Source: Neorhizobium huautlense (GTDB lineage Bacteria; Pseudomonadota; Alphaproteobacteria; Rhizobiales; Rhizobiaceae). From it: a DNA stretch of 54,485 bases. The position numbers and the translations under genes are program-made. Shown piece after piece: positions 34,155-43,067 of this stretch. The notes below the pieces were generated by a model that was given only the letters and a program-made list of their open reading frames with translations, did no database searches and was not told the DNA's origin. How positions within the stretch are numbered: the stretch's first letter is position 1; each line of letters begins with the position of its first letter. The stretch covers positions 1-54,485 of the forward strand of contig NZ_PVBM01000029.1 of the NCBI RefSeq assembly GCF_002968575.1. Direction: 5' to 3'.

Positions 34155-34919
34155 TCAGCGCTTCCAGCGAACCGGCAGCTCGATCATATCGCCGTCGGCC
34201 GGGATCAGCAGGCGCGACGGGCCGATTCCCGCCGTATCAGCCGCCTGGCGCAGATTTGCGCGCGAAACGGTGGCGTGATCGAGCGCCTCCATATGCACGG
34301 CGATCACGGTCGCCTCCGGCGCCGACTGGCAGAGCGCCACGGTTTCCGCCGCATCCATGACGATAAGGTCGCCGTCCCAGCGAGCGCCGCACGAATGGCT
34401 GACGATGACATCGGGCGCGACACGCTCCACCGTCTCCAGCACCGGTGGATAAAGGACTGTATCGCCCGCCCAATAAATTACCGGCTCACCGGGCGCGGCA
34501 AGCGTCAGTCCCATCACCGACCCCATCTTTTCCAGAACCGGACCAAGCCCGTGGCTGCCCTCGCAGCGCGTGATCGTGATGCCTTGCCAGACGATCTCAT
34601 TCTTGAGCGGCGTCACATCGACGAAACCTTCGCCGGAGATCGCTGCCTCATCCCCCGGCCGACAGATCAGCGGCAGGTGTTTCGGGACAAGATGCTTGGC
34701 CACCGAATCGAAGTGGTCAGAATGGAGATGCGAGACGATCACCAGTTCGACGCCGTGCAAAATCTCCTCCGTGGAAAGCGGCAAGTCCGTCAGTGGGTTG
34801 GGAGACTTGCCGGTATAGGACGGCAGGCTGTGCCGGGGCGCGAAATATGGATCGATCAGAATGGTGCGATCCGCATAAGTAAGCTTGAGCGTCGCATTGC
34901 GGATCAATTGAAGCTTCAT
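34155..34919 (-). CDS. MBL-fold metallo-hydrolase (UlaG-like)
   Basis: This 254-residue protein has a metallo-beta-lactamase fold. The metal motif is SHLHSDHFD near residues 64-72 (HxHxDH), followed by a later His in CEGSHGLG and Asp in IYWAGDTVLY. The N terminus MKLQLIRNATLKLTYADRTILIDPYF matches the UlaG/YcbL-type family that includes L-ascorbate-6-phosphate lactonase and many uncharacterised hydrolases. The substrate is unknown. It is downstream of queC on the same strand, about 100 nt away. Confidence 0.87.
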   Translation of the reverse strand: MKLQLIRNATLKLTYADRTILIDPYFAPRHSLPSYTGKSPNPLTDLPLSTEEILHGVELVIVSHLHSDHFDSVAKHLVPKHLPLICRPGDEAAISGEGFVDVTPLKNEIVWQGITITRCEGSHGLGPVLEKMGSVMGLTLAAPGEPVIYWAGDTVLYPPVLETVERVAPDVIVSHSCGARWDGDLIVMDAAETVALCQSAPEATVIAVHMEALDHATVSRANLRQAADTAGIGPSRLLIPADGDMIELPVRWKR

Positions 34920-35021
34920 CGAGGCACCTCCTGCAGGACATCGAGACCTAGACCGATCGGCGCTGATGATCCAATGACGGTTTTAGATGGGAGGGCCCTG
35001 CCTTTCCATAACTTCCGGCAT

Positions 35022-35732
35022 TCAGCTGGTTTCCTCCGCCCTGAACCCTTCCGTCGCTGCCCTCCAGAAATCCGGATCCTCGTATTCGGTGGGATCCGTG
35101 ATGCCGGCCAGGTGAAAGGCCTCGCGCCGCTCGACGCAGGTGCCGCAGCGGCCGCAATGGCGCGCGCCGCCCTTATAGCAGGACCAGGTTTCGGCAAACG
35201 GCGTGTCGTGTCGCGCGCCGTCGGCGACGATATCCGCCTTCGAGCCATGGACATAAGGCGCAAGCAGCTTGACCGAGGCGTAACCGTCGAGCGCATGGTC
35301 CTGCATCGCCTGAAAGGCATCGATGAAGCCCGGCCGGCAATCCGGATAGATGAAATGATCGCCCCCATGCACCGCAATCGCCACCGCCTCCGCCTGTCTT
35401 GCCGCAGCAACCCCGAAGGCGACCGCCAGCATGATGGCATTGCGGTTCGGCACGACGGTAATCCGCATCGTCTCTTCCGCATAATGCCCGTCCGGCACAT
35501 CCAAGTCATCGGTCAAGGCCGAACCGGTAAGCCGGCCACCGATCCCGCGCATGTCGATGATCTCGTGAAAGACCCCGAGCCGCGTGGCGCAGGCGGCTGC
35601 GAAGTCGAGCTCCTTGCGGTGGCGCTGGCCGTAGTCGAAGGAGATCAATCCCAACAACTGCTCCTCCGCCGCCATCCTGTGGGCGAGAGAAACGGAATCC
35701 AGTCCGCCTGAGCAGACGACAATAACCTTCAT
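35022..35732 (-). CDS. queC: 7-cyano-7-deazaguanine (preQ0) synthase
   Basis: This 236-residue enzyme converts 7-carboxy-7-deazaguanine and ammonia to preQ0 with ATP, for queuosine tRNA modification. The PP-loop motif VVCSGGLDSVSLAH is at the start. The zinc site lies near the C terminus in WSCYKGGARHCGRCGTCVERREAF (four Cys). QueD, QueE and QueF genes are not in the window, and no preQ1 riboswitch was recognised. The MBL hydrolase gene follows on the same strand. Confidence 0.96.
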   Translation of the reverse strand: MKVIVVCSGGLDSVSLAHRMAAEEQLLGLISFDYGQRHRKELDFAAACATRLGVFHEIIDMRGIGGRLTGSALTDDLDVPDGHYAEETMRITVVPNRNAIMLAVAFGVAAARQAEAVAIAVHGGDHFIYPDCRPGFIDAFQAMQDHALDGYASVKLLAPYVHGSKADIVADGARHDTPFAETWSCYKGGARHCGRCGTCVERREAFHLAGITDPTEYEDPDFWRAATEGFRAEETS

Positions 35733-35881
35733 CTATGGTGTCCTTGTTTTGACCGGGTAGGCTGCGACCGGAATTTTCAGAGCGCGTTCTAGAACCATCG
35801 CCGCCGCTTGTGAATAGGTGAGCTGTTGAATAGGATCGGCAGCGTCCGAACAGGCGGACTGGGAAAGCACAAGAGGGTCAA

Positions 35882-36919
35882 ATGGAGCTGGGTGGGTTCG
35901 ATATTGTGGTGATCGGCTTCGTATTGCTGATCATTCTGATCCTTTTTGCCGGGATCAAGACCGTGCCGCAGGGCTATCGCTATACCGTCGAGCGTTTCGG
36001 CCGTTATACCCGCACGCTGGAGCCGGGCCTCAACCTGATTACGCCGTTCATAGATCGCATCGGCGCCCGCATGAACGTCATGGAGCAGGTGCTGGATATT
36101 CCGACGCAGGAAGTCATCACCCGTGACAATGCCAGCGTCTCCGCAGACGCCGTCGCCTTTTACCAGGTCCTCAATCCGGCCCAGGCCGCCTACCAGATCT
36201 CCGATCTCAAAAACGCTATCCAGAATCTCACGATGACCAATATCCGCTCGGTCATGGGTTCGATGGATCTGGACGAGCTGCTCTCCAACCGCGAAGTGAT
36301 CAACGAGCGGCTTCTGAGGGTGGTGGACGAGGCGGTCGGCCCCTGGGGCATCAAGGTCACCCGCGTCGAGATCAAGGATATCCAGCCGCCGGCCGACCTG
36401 GTCGAATCCATGGCCCGCCAGATGAAGGCGGAACGCGAAAAGCGGGCTCAGATCCTCGAGGCGGAAGGCTCGCGCAACGCCCAGATCCTGCGTGCGGAAG
36501 GCGCCAAGCAGGCGGCGGTGCTAAAGGCGGAAGGCGAGCGCGAGGCGGCCTTCCGGGAAGCGGAGGCACGCGAACGTCTTGCCGAAGCGGAAGCCAAGGC
36601 GACCCAGTCCGTCTCTCAGGCGATCGCCGCTGGTGACGTCCAGGCCATCAATTATTTCGTCGCCCAGAAATACACAGAGGCCCTGGCTGAAATCGGCAAG
36701 GCCCCCAACTCGAAGATCGTGCTGATGCCGATGGAGGCCTCGTCGCTGATCGGTTCGCTCGGCGGCATCGGCGCCATCGCCCGGGAAGTCTTCGGTGACG
36801 GACCAGCGCCGCAGGCGCCGCCGCGCGCGCCCGCGCCTCCTCGTACGCCGACAGGGCCTAAATTGACGACATCGCCCGCCAACCCTTTCGCCCAGCCCTC
36901 GACACCTTCTGAGACCTGA
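35882..36919 (+). CDS. Paraslipin, SPFH/Band 7 membrane protein (QmcA-like)
   Basis: This 345-residue protein has an N-terminal transmembrane helix (IVVIGFVLLIILILFAGI) and then an SPFH/prohibitin domain (VPQGYRYTVERFGRYTRTLEPGLNLITPFIDRI, VLDIPTQEVITRDNASVSADAVAFYQV). An Ala/Glu-rich coiled coil (KRAQILEAEGSRNAQILRAEGAKQAAVL) follows, and then a Pro-rich tail of about 40 residues. It should assemble into large ring or cage oligomers at the inner membrane, usually with an NfeD partner, here encoded 4 nt downstream. Confidence 0.93.
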   Translation: MELGGFDIVVIGFVLLIILILFAGIKTVPQGYRYTVERFGRYTRTLEPGLNLITPFIDRIGARMNVMEQVLDIPTQEVITRDNASVSADAVAFYQVLNPAQAAYQISDLKNAIQNLTMTNIRSVMGSMDLDELLSNREVINERLLRVVDEAVGPWGIKVTRVEIKDIQPPADLVESMARQMKAEREKRAQILEAEGSRNAQILRAEGAKQAAVLKAEGEREAAFREAEARERLAEAEAKATQSVSQAIAAGDVQAINYFVAQKYTEALAEIGKAPNSKIVLMPMEASSLIGSLGGIGAIAREVFGDGPAPQAPPRAPAPPRTPTGPKLTTSPANPFAQPSTPSET

Positions 36920-36923
36920 CGAC

Positions 36924-37382
36924 ATGCTTCAAGAACTGGTAAAGGGTCTCGGCCTCTGGAGCTGGTGGATTCTCGGCCTCGTTCTGCTGGCGGCAGAGCT
37001 TGCGGCTCCCGGCGTATTCCTGATCTGGATCGGGGCCGCCGCCATCGTCATCGGCACGCTGTCGCTGCTGTTATGGGATTCCGGCTTCTGGACCTGGCAG
37101 CTCCAGCTCGTCCTCTTCGCGCTGCTGTCGATCTCCTTCGCCCTTGCCGGCCGCCGATTCTATGCCAAGCGCAGCCAGACGAGTGACGAACCCATGCTCA
37201 ACCGCCGCGGCGAAAGCCTGGTCGGGCGCACGGCGACCCTTCATGAGCCAATTACTGAGGGCCGCGGCCGCATCCGGCTCGACGATACATGGTGGTCGGT
37301 CATGGGTCCTGATCTGCCCGCCGGCACGCAGGTGAAAGTGGTGGCGGCAAGTGGACGCGACCTCACGGTCGAAGTAGCGTAG
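36924..37382 (+). CDS. NfeD family membrane protein
   Basis: This 152-residue protein has two to three hydrophobic segments in the first ~75 residues (WWILGLVLLAAELAAPGVFLIWIGAAAIVIG, LQLVLFALLSISFALAG) and a C-terminal OB-fold domain (GRTATLHEPITEGRGRIRLDDTWWSVMGPDLPAGTQVKVVAASGRDLTVE). NfeD proteins act as partners of paraslipins in membrane microdomain assembly. The short gap to the paraslipin gene indicates a two-gene operon. Confidence 0.92.
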   Translation: MLQELVKGLGLWSWWILGLVLLAAELAAPGVFLIWIGAAAIVIGTLSLLLWDSGFWTWQLQLVLFALLSISFALAGRRFYAKRSQTSDEPMLNRRGESLVGRTATLHEPITEGRGRIRLDDTWWSVMGPDLPAGTQVKVVAASGRDLTVEVA

Positions 37383-37421
37383 TTCATCTCGCCCGAGAAT
37401 CGCTGGGAGCCGAACCCGGCG

Positions 37422-38417
37422 TCAAGCGACGCCGACGCGCAACAGATCGTGGAAATGCACAATACCAACCGGCCGGCGCTCGTCATCGACCACGAGCAGC
37501 GCACCGATACTGTGCTTGTTGAGGATCGCCATGGCGGCCGTGGCAAGCGTCTCTCTGCCGACCGTCTTCGGATTTTCGGTCATTACGTCGTCGACGAGCG
37601 TCTCGCCGAGATTGAGATGCAGGTGTCTGGCGATATCGCCATCCGTCACGACGCCACAAAGGCATCCATTTTCATCGACGACGCCGACGCAGCCGAAGCG
37701 CTTGCGTGACAGTTCCTGGATCGCTTCGGGCATGGAAACGCCCTTCTTGACCAACGGAAGACGGTCTCCGGTATGCATGAGGTCGCTGACATGCGACAGC
37801 ATCGCTCCGAGCTTGCCGCCCGGATGGTAGACGCGGAAATCGGTGGCGGAAAAGCCCCTCGCTTCCAGGAGTGCCACCGCCAACGCGTCGCCCATGGCAA
37901 GCTGCATCAGCGTCGACGTGGTGGGAGCCAGGCCATGCGGACAGGCTTCCTGTTCCCGCGGCAGCAGCAGAACGATGTCGGCTTCGCGAGCGAGCGTCGA
38001 GATTGCGCCTGAGGTCAAGGCGATCAGCGGGATGGAAAAGCGGCGGGTAAAGGAAACGATGCCCTGAAGTTCAGCCGTTTCGCCACCCCAGGACAGCGCG
38101 AGCACCACGTCGCCGGGCGCGATCATCCCGAGATCGCCGTGGTTGGCTTCAACCGGATGTACAAAAAAAGAGGGCGTGCCGGTGGAGGCGAGGCTGGCTG
38201 CAATCTTGCGGCCGATATGTCCGCTCTTGCCGACACCAGTCACGACCACTCGGCCGTCGATCTCGCCGATCAGTTCCACCGCTTTCCGGAAACTGTCGCC
38301 GAGGCCGTTCTGCAGGGCGATCTCAAGCGCATTAAGCCCCTGTTTCCCGAAGGAAATTGTCCTCAATGCGGAATCTACGACGTCGTTTTCGACCAGTTGC
38401 AAAGCTCTCTTGATCAT
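37422..38417 (-). CDS. kdsD: Arabinose-5-phosphate isomerase (KdsD/KpsF family)
   Basis: This 331-residue enzyme interconverts ribulose 5-phosphate and arabinose 5-phosphate, the first step to KDO for lipopolysaccharide. The N-terminal SIS domain contains VVTGVGKSGHIGRKIAASLASTGTPSFFVHPVEANHGDLGMI; HPGGKLG follows it. Two CBS domains form the C-terminal part (VSDLMHTGDRLPLV..., VDDVMTENPKTVGRETLATAAMAIL...). The gene is convergent with nfeD and divergent from the outer-membrane barrel gene. Confidence 0.93.
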   Translation of the reverse strand: MIKRALQLVENDVVDSALRTISFGKQGLNALEIALQNGLGDSFRKAVELIGEIDGRVVVTGVGKSGHIGRKIAASLASTGTPSFFVHPVEANHGDLGMIAPGDVVLALSWGGETAELQGIVSFTRRFSIPLIALTSGAISTLAREADIVLLLPREQEACPHGLAPTTSTLMQLAMGDALAVALLEARGFSATDFRVYHPGGKLGAMLSHVSDLMHTGDRLPLVKKGVSMPEAIQELSRKRFGCVGVVDENGCLCGVVTDGDIARHLHLNLGETLVDDVMTENPKTVGRETLATAAMAILNKHSIGALLVVDDERRPVGIVHFHDLLRVGVA

Positions 38418-38561
38418 GGCGAAGCCTTAGCGCCTTTCGCCTGCCAAGTCCATCAGGTTCGGCATCCCGCGGCCAAGTACGCTGGCGGACACGTTGCCGC
38501 AACCAAACATTAACCACATGGCTTTACGTTTGGGTAAGCATTCGATCGCCCAGGCAGGCCC

Positions 38562-40082
38562 ATGACCATCACCACGAAGACAGGCAGGACGCGTGACCGG
38601 CGCCGCGCGGCGGTCGGCCTGCTGCTGGCCTGTTCGGCGCTTGCTTCGCCTGCCATCGCCCAGACGGCCAGCCCTTTTCCGCCGCGCAACGGCTCCCTGC
38701 CGTCGCTGACAAACACCGCGTCCTCTGCCACGGCGGCCCACCCCGCAACCGGAACGTCGGCACAGCAGCGCGCCAATGCTTCCGATCCGGCTTCCGCCAC
38801 CGACCAGGCGGATCCGAACATGGCGACCGGCTCGCTGCCGGCAAACACCGGCCGGCCGGATGAAGAGCCCCGTTACGAGGAGGACCTGAACCAACCCTAC
38901 GAGCAGCCTCTTGATCCGGGCGCCGAACCGCTCGAAGCCCAGGAGCAGCCGCGCGAACCGGGTGACCCGACCGGCATACGGCTGGGGAGTTTTCTTCTTC
39001 GCCCGTCGGTGAACAACAGCATAGAGACCGAGCGGACCCGATCGAACGGCGCCAGCACCCGCCGCGACTATCTCTCCACCGCGATCCGCGGCACCCTGTC
39101 CTCCGACTGGTCGCGCCATTCGCTGACCGTCACCGGCGAAGGCATATTCGAACGCAACGTTCATGGCGGCCAGGACGACGTTCAGCCGGAGGCCCAGGTC
39201 GACGCGGACCTCAGGCTCGATCTGGCGGACGATACGGTAGCCCATATCACCGGCGGCTATCGCTTCAGCCGGGAAGACGACTACGATCCGAATGCCGTCG
39301 GCGGCGCAGCGACGCAGCCGGGCGTCCATGAACTGAACGGCGGACTGTCCGTCGAGCGCGACTTCGGCAAGATCCGCGGCACGGCAGCGGTTGACCTCTC
39401 CCGTGCCATCTACACAGATGCCGAACTCTCCGACGGCACGGCCATCAGCATGAAGGACCGCAACCGCACCGGCATCGACGGAAGGCTGCGGCTCGGCTAC
39501 GAGCTTTCGCCCGCGCTCATTCCCTTCGTGGAAGTAGCGACGGGCCACACATTCTACGACCTGAAGCGAGACAGTTCAGGTTATGCCCGCTCCTCGCAGA
39601 GCTATGCGGCGCGCACCGGCGTGGAATTCGATCTCGGCGAGAAGCTGCGGGGCGAAATCGGCGCCGGCTACGAACTTGTCGACTACGAGGACAGCCGCCT
39701 CAAGTCGGTCGATGCCATCACCTTCAACGGCAACGCCATATGGTCGCCGCAGCGCGGCACTGATGTCGATCTCGGCCTGCGCACCACGGTTCAGGATTCG
39801 ACTGCACCCGGCCAGAGCGGCTGGGTCGAATATCAGCTGACTGCTGCAGTCGCCCATGAGCTGCGCGACAATGTGGTGGCCCGCCTCACCGGCAGCACGA
39901 CGCTGCGAGACTTTCCGAGCGGCCAGAGCGACGAAACCGTCTGGGTGGCAGGCGCCGGCCTCAGCTGGGCAATCAACCGCTATCTCGATCTCACTGGCGA
40001 CGTGGAATACGAACGCGCCGAGGGCGGCAGCTCCGACAATCGCATCGTCCGCGCCGGCGTCGGCCTCACTGTTAAGCGATAG
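38562..40082 (+). CDS. Outer-membrane beta-barrel protein with long disordered N terminus
   Basis: This 506-residue protein begins with a basic stretch and signal peptide (LLLACSALASPAIAQ). A disordered Pro/Ser/Thr and acidic segment of about 100 residues follows. From about residue 140 a series of alternating amphipathic strands begins, compatible with a barrel (IRLGSFLLRPSVNNSIETERTRS..., SLTVTGEGIFERNV..., GRLRLGYELSPALIPFVEVATGHTFY..., VRAGVGLTVKR at the end). It resembles the outer-membrane beta-barrel family found beside exopolysaccharide genes, but none lie here. The function is unknown; a porin or polysaccharide-linked role would be inference. Confidence 0.78.
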   Translation: MTITTKTGRTRDRRRAAVGLLLACSALASPAIAQTASPFPPRNGSLPSLTNTASSATAAHPATGTSAQQRANASDPASATDQADPNMATGSLPANTGRPDEEPRYEEDLNQPYEQPLDPGAEPLEAQEQPREPGDPTGIRLGSFLLRPSVNNSIETERTRSNGASTRRDYLSTAIRGTLSSDWSRHSLTVTGEGIFERNVHGGQDDVQPEAQVDADLRLDLADDTVAHITGGYRFSREDDYDPNAVGGAATQPGVHELNGGLSVERDFGKIRGTAAVDLSRAIYTDAELSDGTAISMKDRNRTGIDGRLRLGYELSPALIPFVEVATGHTFYDLKRDSSGYARSSQSYAARTGVEFDLGEKLRGEIGAGYELVDYEDSRLKSVDAITFNGNAIWSPQRGTDVDLGLRTTVQDSTAPGQSGWVEYQLTAAVAHELRDNVVARLTGSTTLRDFPSGQSDETVWVAGAGLSWAINRYLDLTGDVEYERAEGGSSDNRIVRAGVGLTVKR

Positions 40083-40209
40083 GTCGCAGCCACCCAATAC
40101 CAGTGGCACATTCCCAAGATGTAAGAGCGCAGGGATACATGCAATTTTCTGTTGCATTTCGCCGATGGGTGTGATGAATTCGCCATACACCTATAGCGAG
40201 CAAAGAACT

Positions 40210-40668
40210 ATGGCGGAACTCCGAGATCAGTTAGCTGCAGAATATACCATGCTGCAAAACCAGTACGAGACGTTCGACACCCGGGCACTGACGATCAAGT
40301 CATGGTCAGCACCCCTTCTGGCGGGCGGTCTGGGGATCGCGCTGAAGGAGGGCTCTCTCGGGCTGGTGTTGGCGACAGCTCTGGTCGCCCTGTGCCTTTG
40401 GTTCCTTGAAGGGATATGGAAATCCTTCCAATACAGCTACATCCATAGAATAGATCTTCTGGAGAGCTATTTCCGGGGAGAGATCGAAGACGGAGCGCTC
40501 AGGCCTTATCAGATAAGAAGGGCGTGGATGGAGGAATATGGCCGCTGGTACGGCAAATCCGCAGTGCTTTGGTCTCTCTTGAGGAAACCTTTTGTCTTCC
40601 TGCCATATTTGCCGATCGTATTGGCCTGTATTCCGGCGATTGTCTGGATCGTAGAGAACAAAAGATGA
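40210..40668 (+). CDS. Orphan multi-spanning membrane protein, SLATT-like in plan
   Basis: This protein of about 152 residues has a polar helix (EYTMLQNQYETFDTRALTIKSW), two adjacent transmembrane helices (about residues 32-47 and 50-70), a conserved-looking EGIWKSFQYSYIHRIDLLESYF loop and a last hydrophobic segment (FLPYLPIVLACIPAIVWIV). ATGs at 40165 and 40174 are alternative starts. I recall similar unnamed proteins scattered in many bacteria; the plan recalls small SLATT-type membrane effectors, but no SMODS, CBASS or CARF partner is adjacent. The base composition (about 45-50 % G+C in stretches) is lower than in its neighbours, which hints at acquisition. Confidence 0.7.
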   Translation: MAELRDQLAAEYTMLQNQYETFDTRALTIKSWSAPLLAGGLGIALKEGSLGLVLATALVALCLWFLEGIWKSFQYSYIHRIDLLESYFRGEIEDGALRPYQIRRAWMEEYGRWYGKSAVLWSLLRKPFVFLPYLPIVLACIPAIVWIVENKR

Positions 40669-40673
40669 AAAGC

Positions 40674-40704
40674 ACCCCTGATGATCTGCCCATCAGGGGT
40701 TCTT
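40674..40704 (+). terminator. Terminator of the orphan membrane protein gene
   Basis: A perfect 10-bp stem ACCCCTGATG/CATCAGGGGT with a 7-nt loop is followed by TCTT. It starts 6 nt after the stop codon and lies between this gene and the convergent galU. Confidence 0.85.
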
Positions 40705-40733
40705 AGGGCCGTTAAGTCGATCGGCAGCCTTTC

Positions 40734-41621
40734 CTATTTCAGCGAGGCGAGCAGCGCTTTCATCGGCCCCTCGATCGCCGGGCGGATGTCGGCGCGCTGC
40801 AGCGCAAATGCAAGGTTCGCCAGGATGAAGCCGTCCTTGGCGCCGCAGTCGAACGTGTCGCCCTTGAAGGGATAGGCGGCAAACTCCTGGGATTTGGCAA
40901 GCGCCAGCATGCCGTCGGTGAGCTGGATTTCGTTGCCGGCACCCCGCTCCTGCGTTTCCAGGATCTTGAAGATTTCCGGCTGCAAGATGTAGCGGCCGTT
41001 GATGTAGAGGTTGGACGGCGCGGTCCCCTTGGCGGGCTTTTCGACCATCTGGGTGATCTTGAAGCCTTCGCCCACGGCGTCGCCGACGCCGACTATGCCG
41101 TATTTATGCGCCTGTTCCGGATCGCATTCCTGAACGGCCAGCACATTGCCGCCGGTCTGGGCATAAAGATCGACCATGCCCTTCAAGCAGCCCTTCTCGG
41201 CCGACATGATCATGTCGGGCAAAAGCACGGCGAAGGGTTCGTTGCCGACGATGTCGCGGGCACACCAGACTGCGTGGCCGAGTCCGAGCGGCACCTGCTG
41301 GCGCGTGAAGCTCGCGGTGCCTGCTTTCGGCAGAAGTCCGGCAAGCAGCGTCAGTTCCGCATTTTTGTTGCGCTCGCGCAGCATCTGCTCCAGTTCGTAC
41401 TGGATGTCGAAATAGTCTTCGATCACGCCCTTGCCGCGACCTGTCACGAAGACGAAATGCTCGATTCCTGCTTCCGCCGCCTCATCCACGACATACTGGA
41501 TGACCGGCTTGTCGACCACCGTCAGCATTTCCTTCGGCACTGCCTTGGTCGCAGGCAGGAAGCGCGTACCAAGCCCTGCTACCGGAAAGACTGCCTTACG
41601 GATCTTCTGTTGTTGTGCCAC
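40734..41621 (-). CDS. galU: UTP-glucose-1-phosphate uridylyltransferase
   Basis: This 295-residue enzyme makes UDP-glucose for exopolysaccharide, LPS and glucan synthesis (GalU/ExoN type). Motifs are AVFPVAGLGTRFLPATKAVPKEMLTVVDKPVIQYVVDEA, GLGHAVWCARD, FAVLLPDMIM and VEKPAKGTAPSNLYINGRYIL. The start is a GTG with AGGAGG 5 nt upstream; a nearby ATG is in another frame. It is convergent with the orphan membrane protein gene and divergent from the lytic transglycosylase gene. Confidence 0.96.
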   Translation of the reverse strand: MAQQQKIRKAVFPVAGLGTRFLPATKAVPKEMLTVVDKPVIQYVVDEAAEAGIEHFVFVTGRGKGVIEDYFDIQYELEQMLRERNKNAELTLLAGLLPKAGTASFTRQQVPLGLGHAVWCARDIVGNEPFAVLLPDMIMSAEKGCLKGMVDLYAQTGGNVLAVQECDPEQAHKYGIVGVGDAVGEGFKITQMVEKPAKGTAPSNLYINGRYILQPEIFKILETQERGAGNEIQLTDGMLALAKSQEFAAYPFKGDTFDCGAKDGFILANLAFALQRADIRPAIEGPMKALLASLK

Positions 41622-41819
41622 TCATGCCTCCTGAAGCACTTCATTGTGCGAATTCTGCGACCCTCGGCCTCTAGCGGCGAATTACTACCGTTTCGCAAAG
41701 ACTGCCGCTGGCCGGATTTCTATGGTAAAGAATTTGTTGACCCTATTCTGTTATTACATCGTTAAGCCGCTTGCCACTCTCGCCGTCAGGCTTGGTTAGA
41801 AGAATGGACTCGACTGCCG

Positions 41820-43037
41820 ATGAAAACGTTTCGCACCAACCTCCTGCGCGGATTTTTTATCCCGCTGCTCGGTCTTGCTGCCGCAGGCATGCCGATAGAT
41901 GCGCGGGCTGACACCGCTTTCAAGACTTGGATCGTAAAATTCTACGAGACCGCCGCCAAGAGCGGCATTAGCCGTTCCACCTATGAAAAGGCCTTTGCCG
42001 GCATTACCGAGCCGGACCGGGATGTGCTCGAGAAGGCGGCCTACCAGCCGGAATTCAAGTCGGTGATCTGGGAATATCTGGATTCCCGTGTAAACCCGTA
42101 CACTGTGCGCATCGGCCGCGAGATGGCGGCGAAATACGGCTCCACCCTGAACGCTCTGGAGCGGCATTTCGGCGTCGACAAGCACATCCTGCTCGCCATC
42201 TGGTCCATGGAGTCCAATTACGGCGCGGTCCTGGAAAAGCCGGATCGGCTGCATCACGTGCCGCAGGCGCTCGCAACTCTCGCCTGGGGCGATCCCAACC
42301 GCTCCAAATTTGCCCGCACCCAGCTTATCGCGGCGCTGAAGATCCTGCAGTCCGGCGACGTTGCGCCCAAACAGCTGACCGGATCCTGGGCCGGCGCCAT
42401 GGGGCATACCCAGTTCATTCCGACGAGCTACCTGCTCTATGCAGTCGATGCCGACGGCAACGGCAAGCGCGATATCTGGCATTCGGTGCCCGATGCGCTG
42501 GCCACCTCCGCCAATCTATTGGCCAAGAACGGCTGGCAGAACGGCAAGACCTGGGGTTACGAGGCGGTGCTTCCGGCCAACGGTGCCCGTCTGGAGGGCC
42601 AGACCAAGACACTCGCCGAATGGGCAAAGCTCGGCTTTGCGCGCCCGAACGGCAAGAATTTTCCGCGCGGCACCGATCGCGCGACGTTGAAGCTGATGGC
42701 AGGCGCGAACGGCCCTGCCTTCCTGATGCTGAAGAATTTCTTCGTGGTGAAGCGCTACAACGCCGCCGACAGCTACGCGCTCGCAGTTGGGCTGCTTGCC
42801 GACGAACTGGCCGGCCATGGCGGCGTGCAGCAGAGCTGGCCGCGGCCGAACGGCACGCTCGACATCAAGCAGAAATTCGAACTCCAGTCGCGCATGAAGG
42901 AACTCGGCTATTACGAGGGCGAAGTCGACGGCAATTTCGGCTCCGGTTCGAAAGCTGCCATTTCCGTCATTCAGAAGCGTCTCGGCATGCAGCCGAACGG
43001 CGAACCGTCACGACAGCTTCTCGAAGCTTTGCGTTGA
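41820..43037 (+). CDS. MltB-type lytic murein transglycosylase with peptidoglycan-binding domain
   Basis: This 405-residue protein has a signal peptide (cleavage near DARAD). The SLT2/MltB catalytic domain contains the catalytic Glu131 in LLAIWSMESNYG and then GSWAGAMGHTQFIPTSY, YAVDADGNGKRDIW and NFFVVKRYNAADSYALAVGLLADE. A C-terminal PG_binding_1 domain spans about residues 345-405 (LDIKQKFELQSRMKELGYYEGEVDGNFGSGSKAAISVIQKRLG). It cleaves glycan strands to 1,6-anhydromuropeptides. The SGNH hydrolase gene follows about 30 nt downstream. Confidence 0.93.
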   Translation: MKTFRTNLLRGFFIPLLGLAAAGMPIDARADTAFKTWIVKFYETAAKSGISRSTYEKAFAGITEPDRDVLEKAAYQPEFKSVIWEYLDSRVNPYTVRIGREMAAKYGSTLNALERHFGVDKHILLAIWSMESNYGAVLEKPDRLHHVPQALATLAWGDPNRSKFARTQLIAALKILQSGDVAPKQLTGSWAGAMGHTQFIPTSYLLYAVDADGNGKRDIWHSVPDALATSANLLAKNGWQNGKTWGYEAVLPANGARLEGQTKTLAEWAKLGFARPNGKNFPRGTDRATLKLMAGANGPAFLMLKNFFVVKRYNAADSYALAVGLLADELAGHGGVQQSWPRPNGTLDIKQKFELQSRMKELGYYEGEVDGNFGSGSKAAISVIQKRLGMQPNGEPSRQLLEALR

Positions 43038-43067
43038 CAGGGCGGCGTTTTGCCCCACATCCTTCGG

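Noticed and set aside
35733..35881. preQ1 riboswitch upstream of queC
   Set aside because: I looked for the short pseudoknot pattern with an A-rich tail near the queC start and found none.
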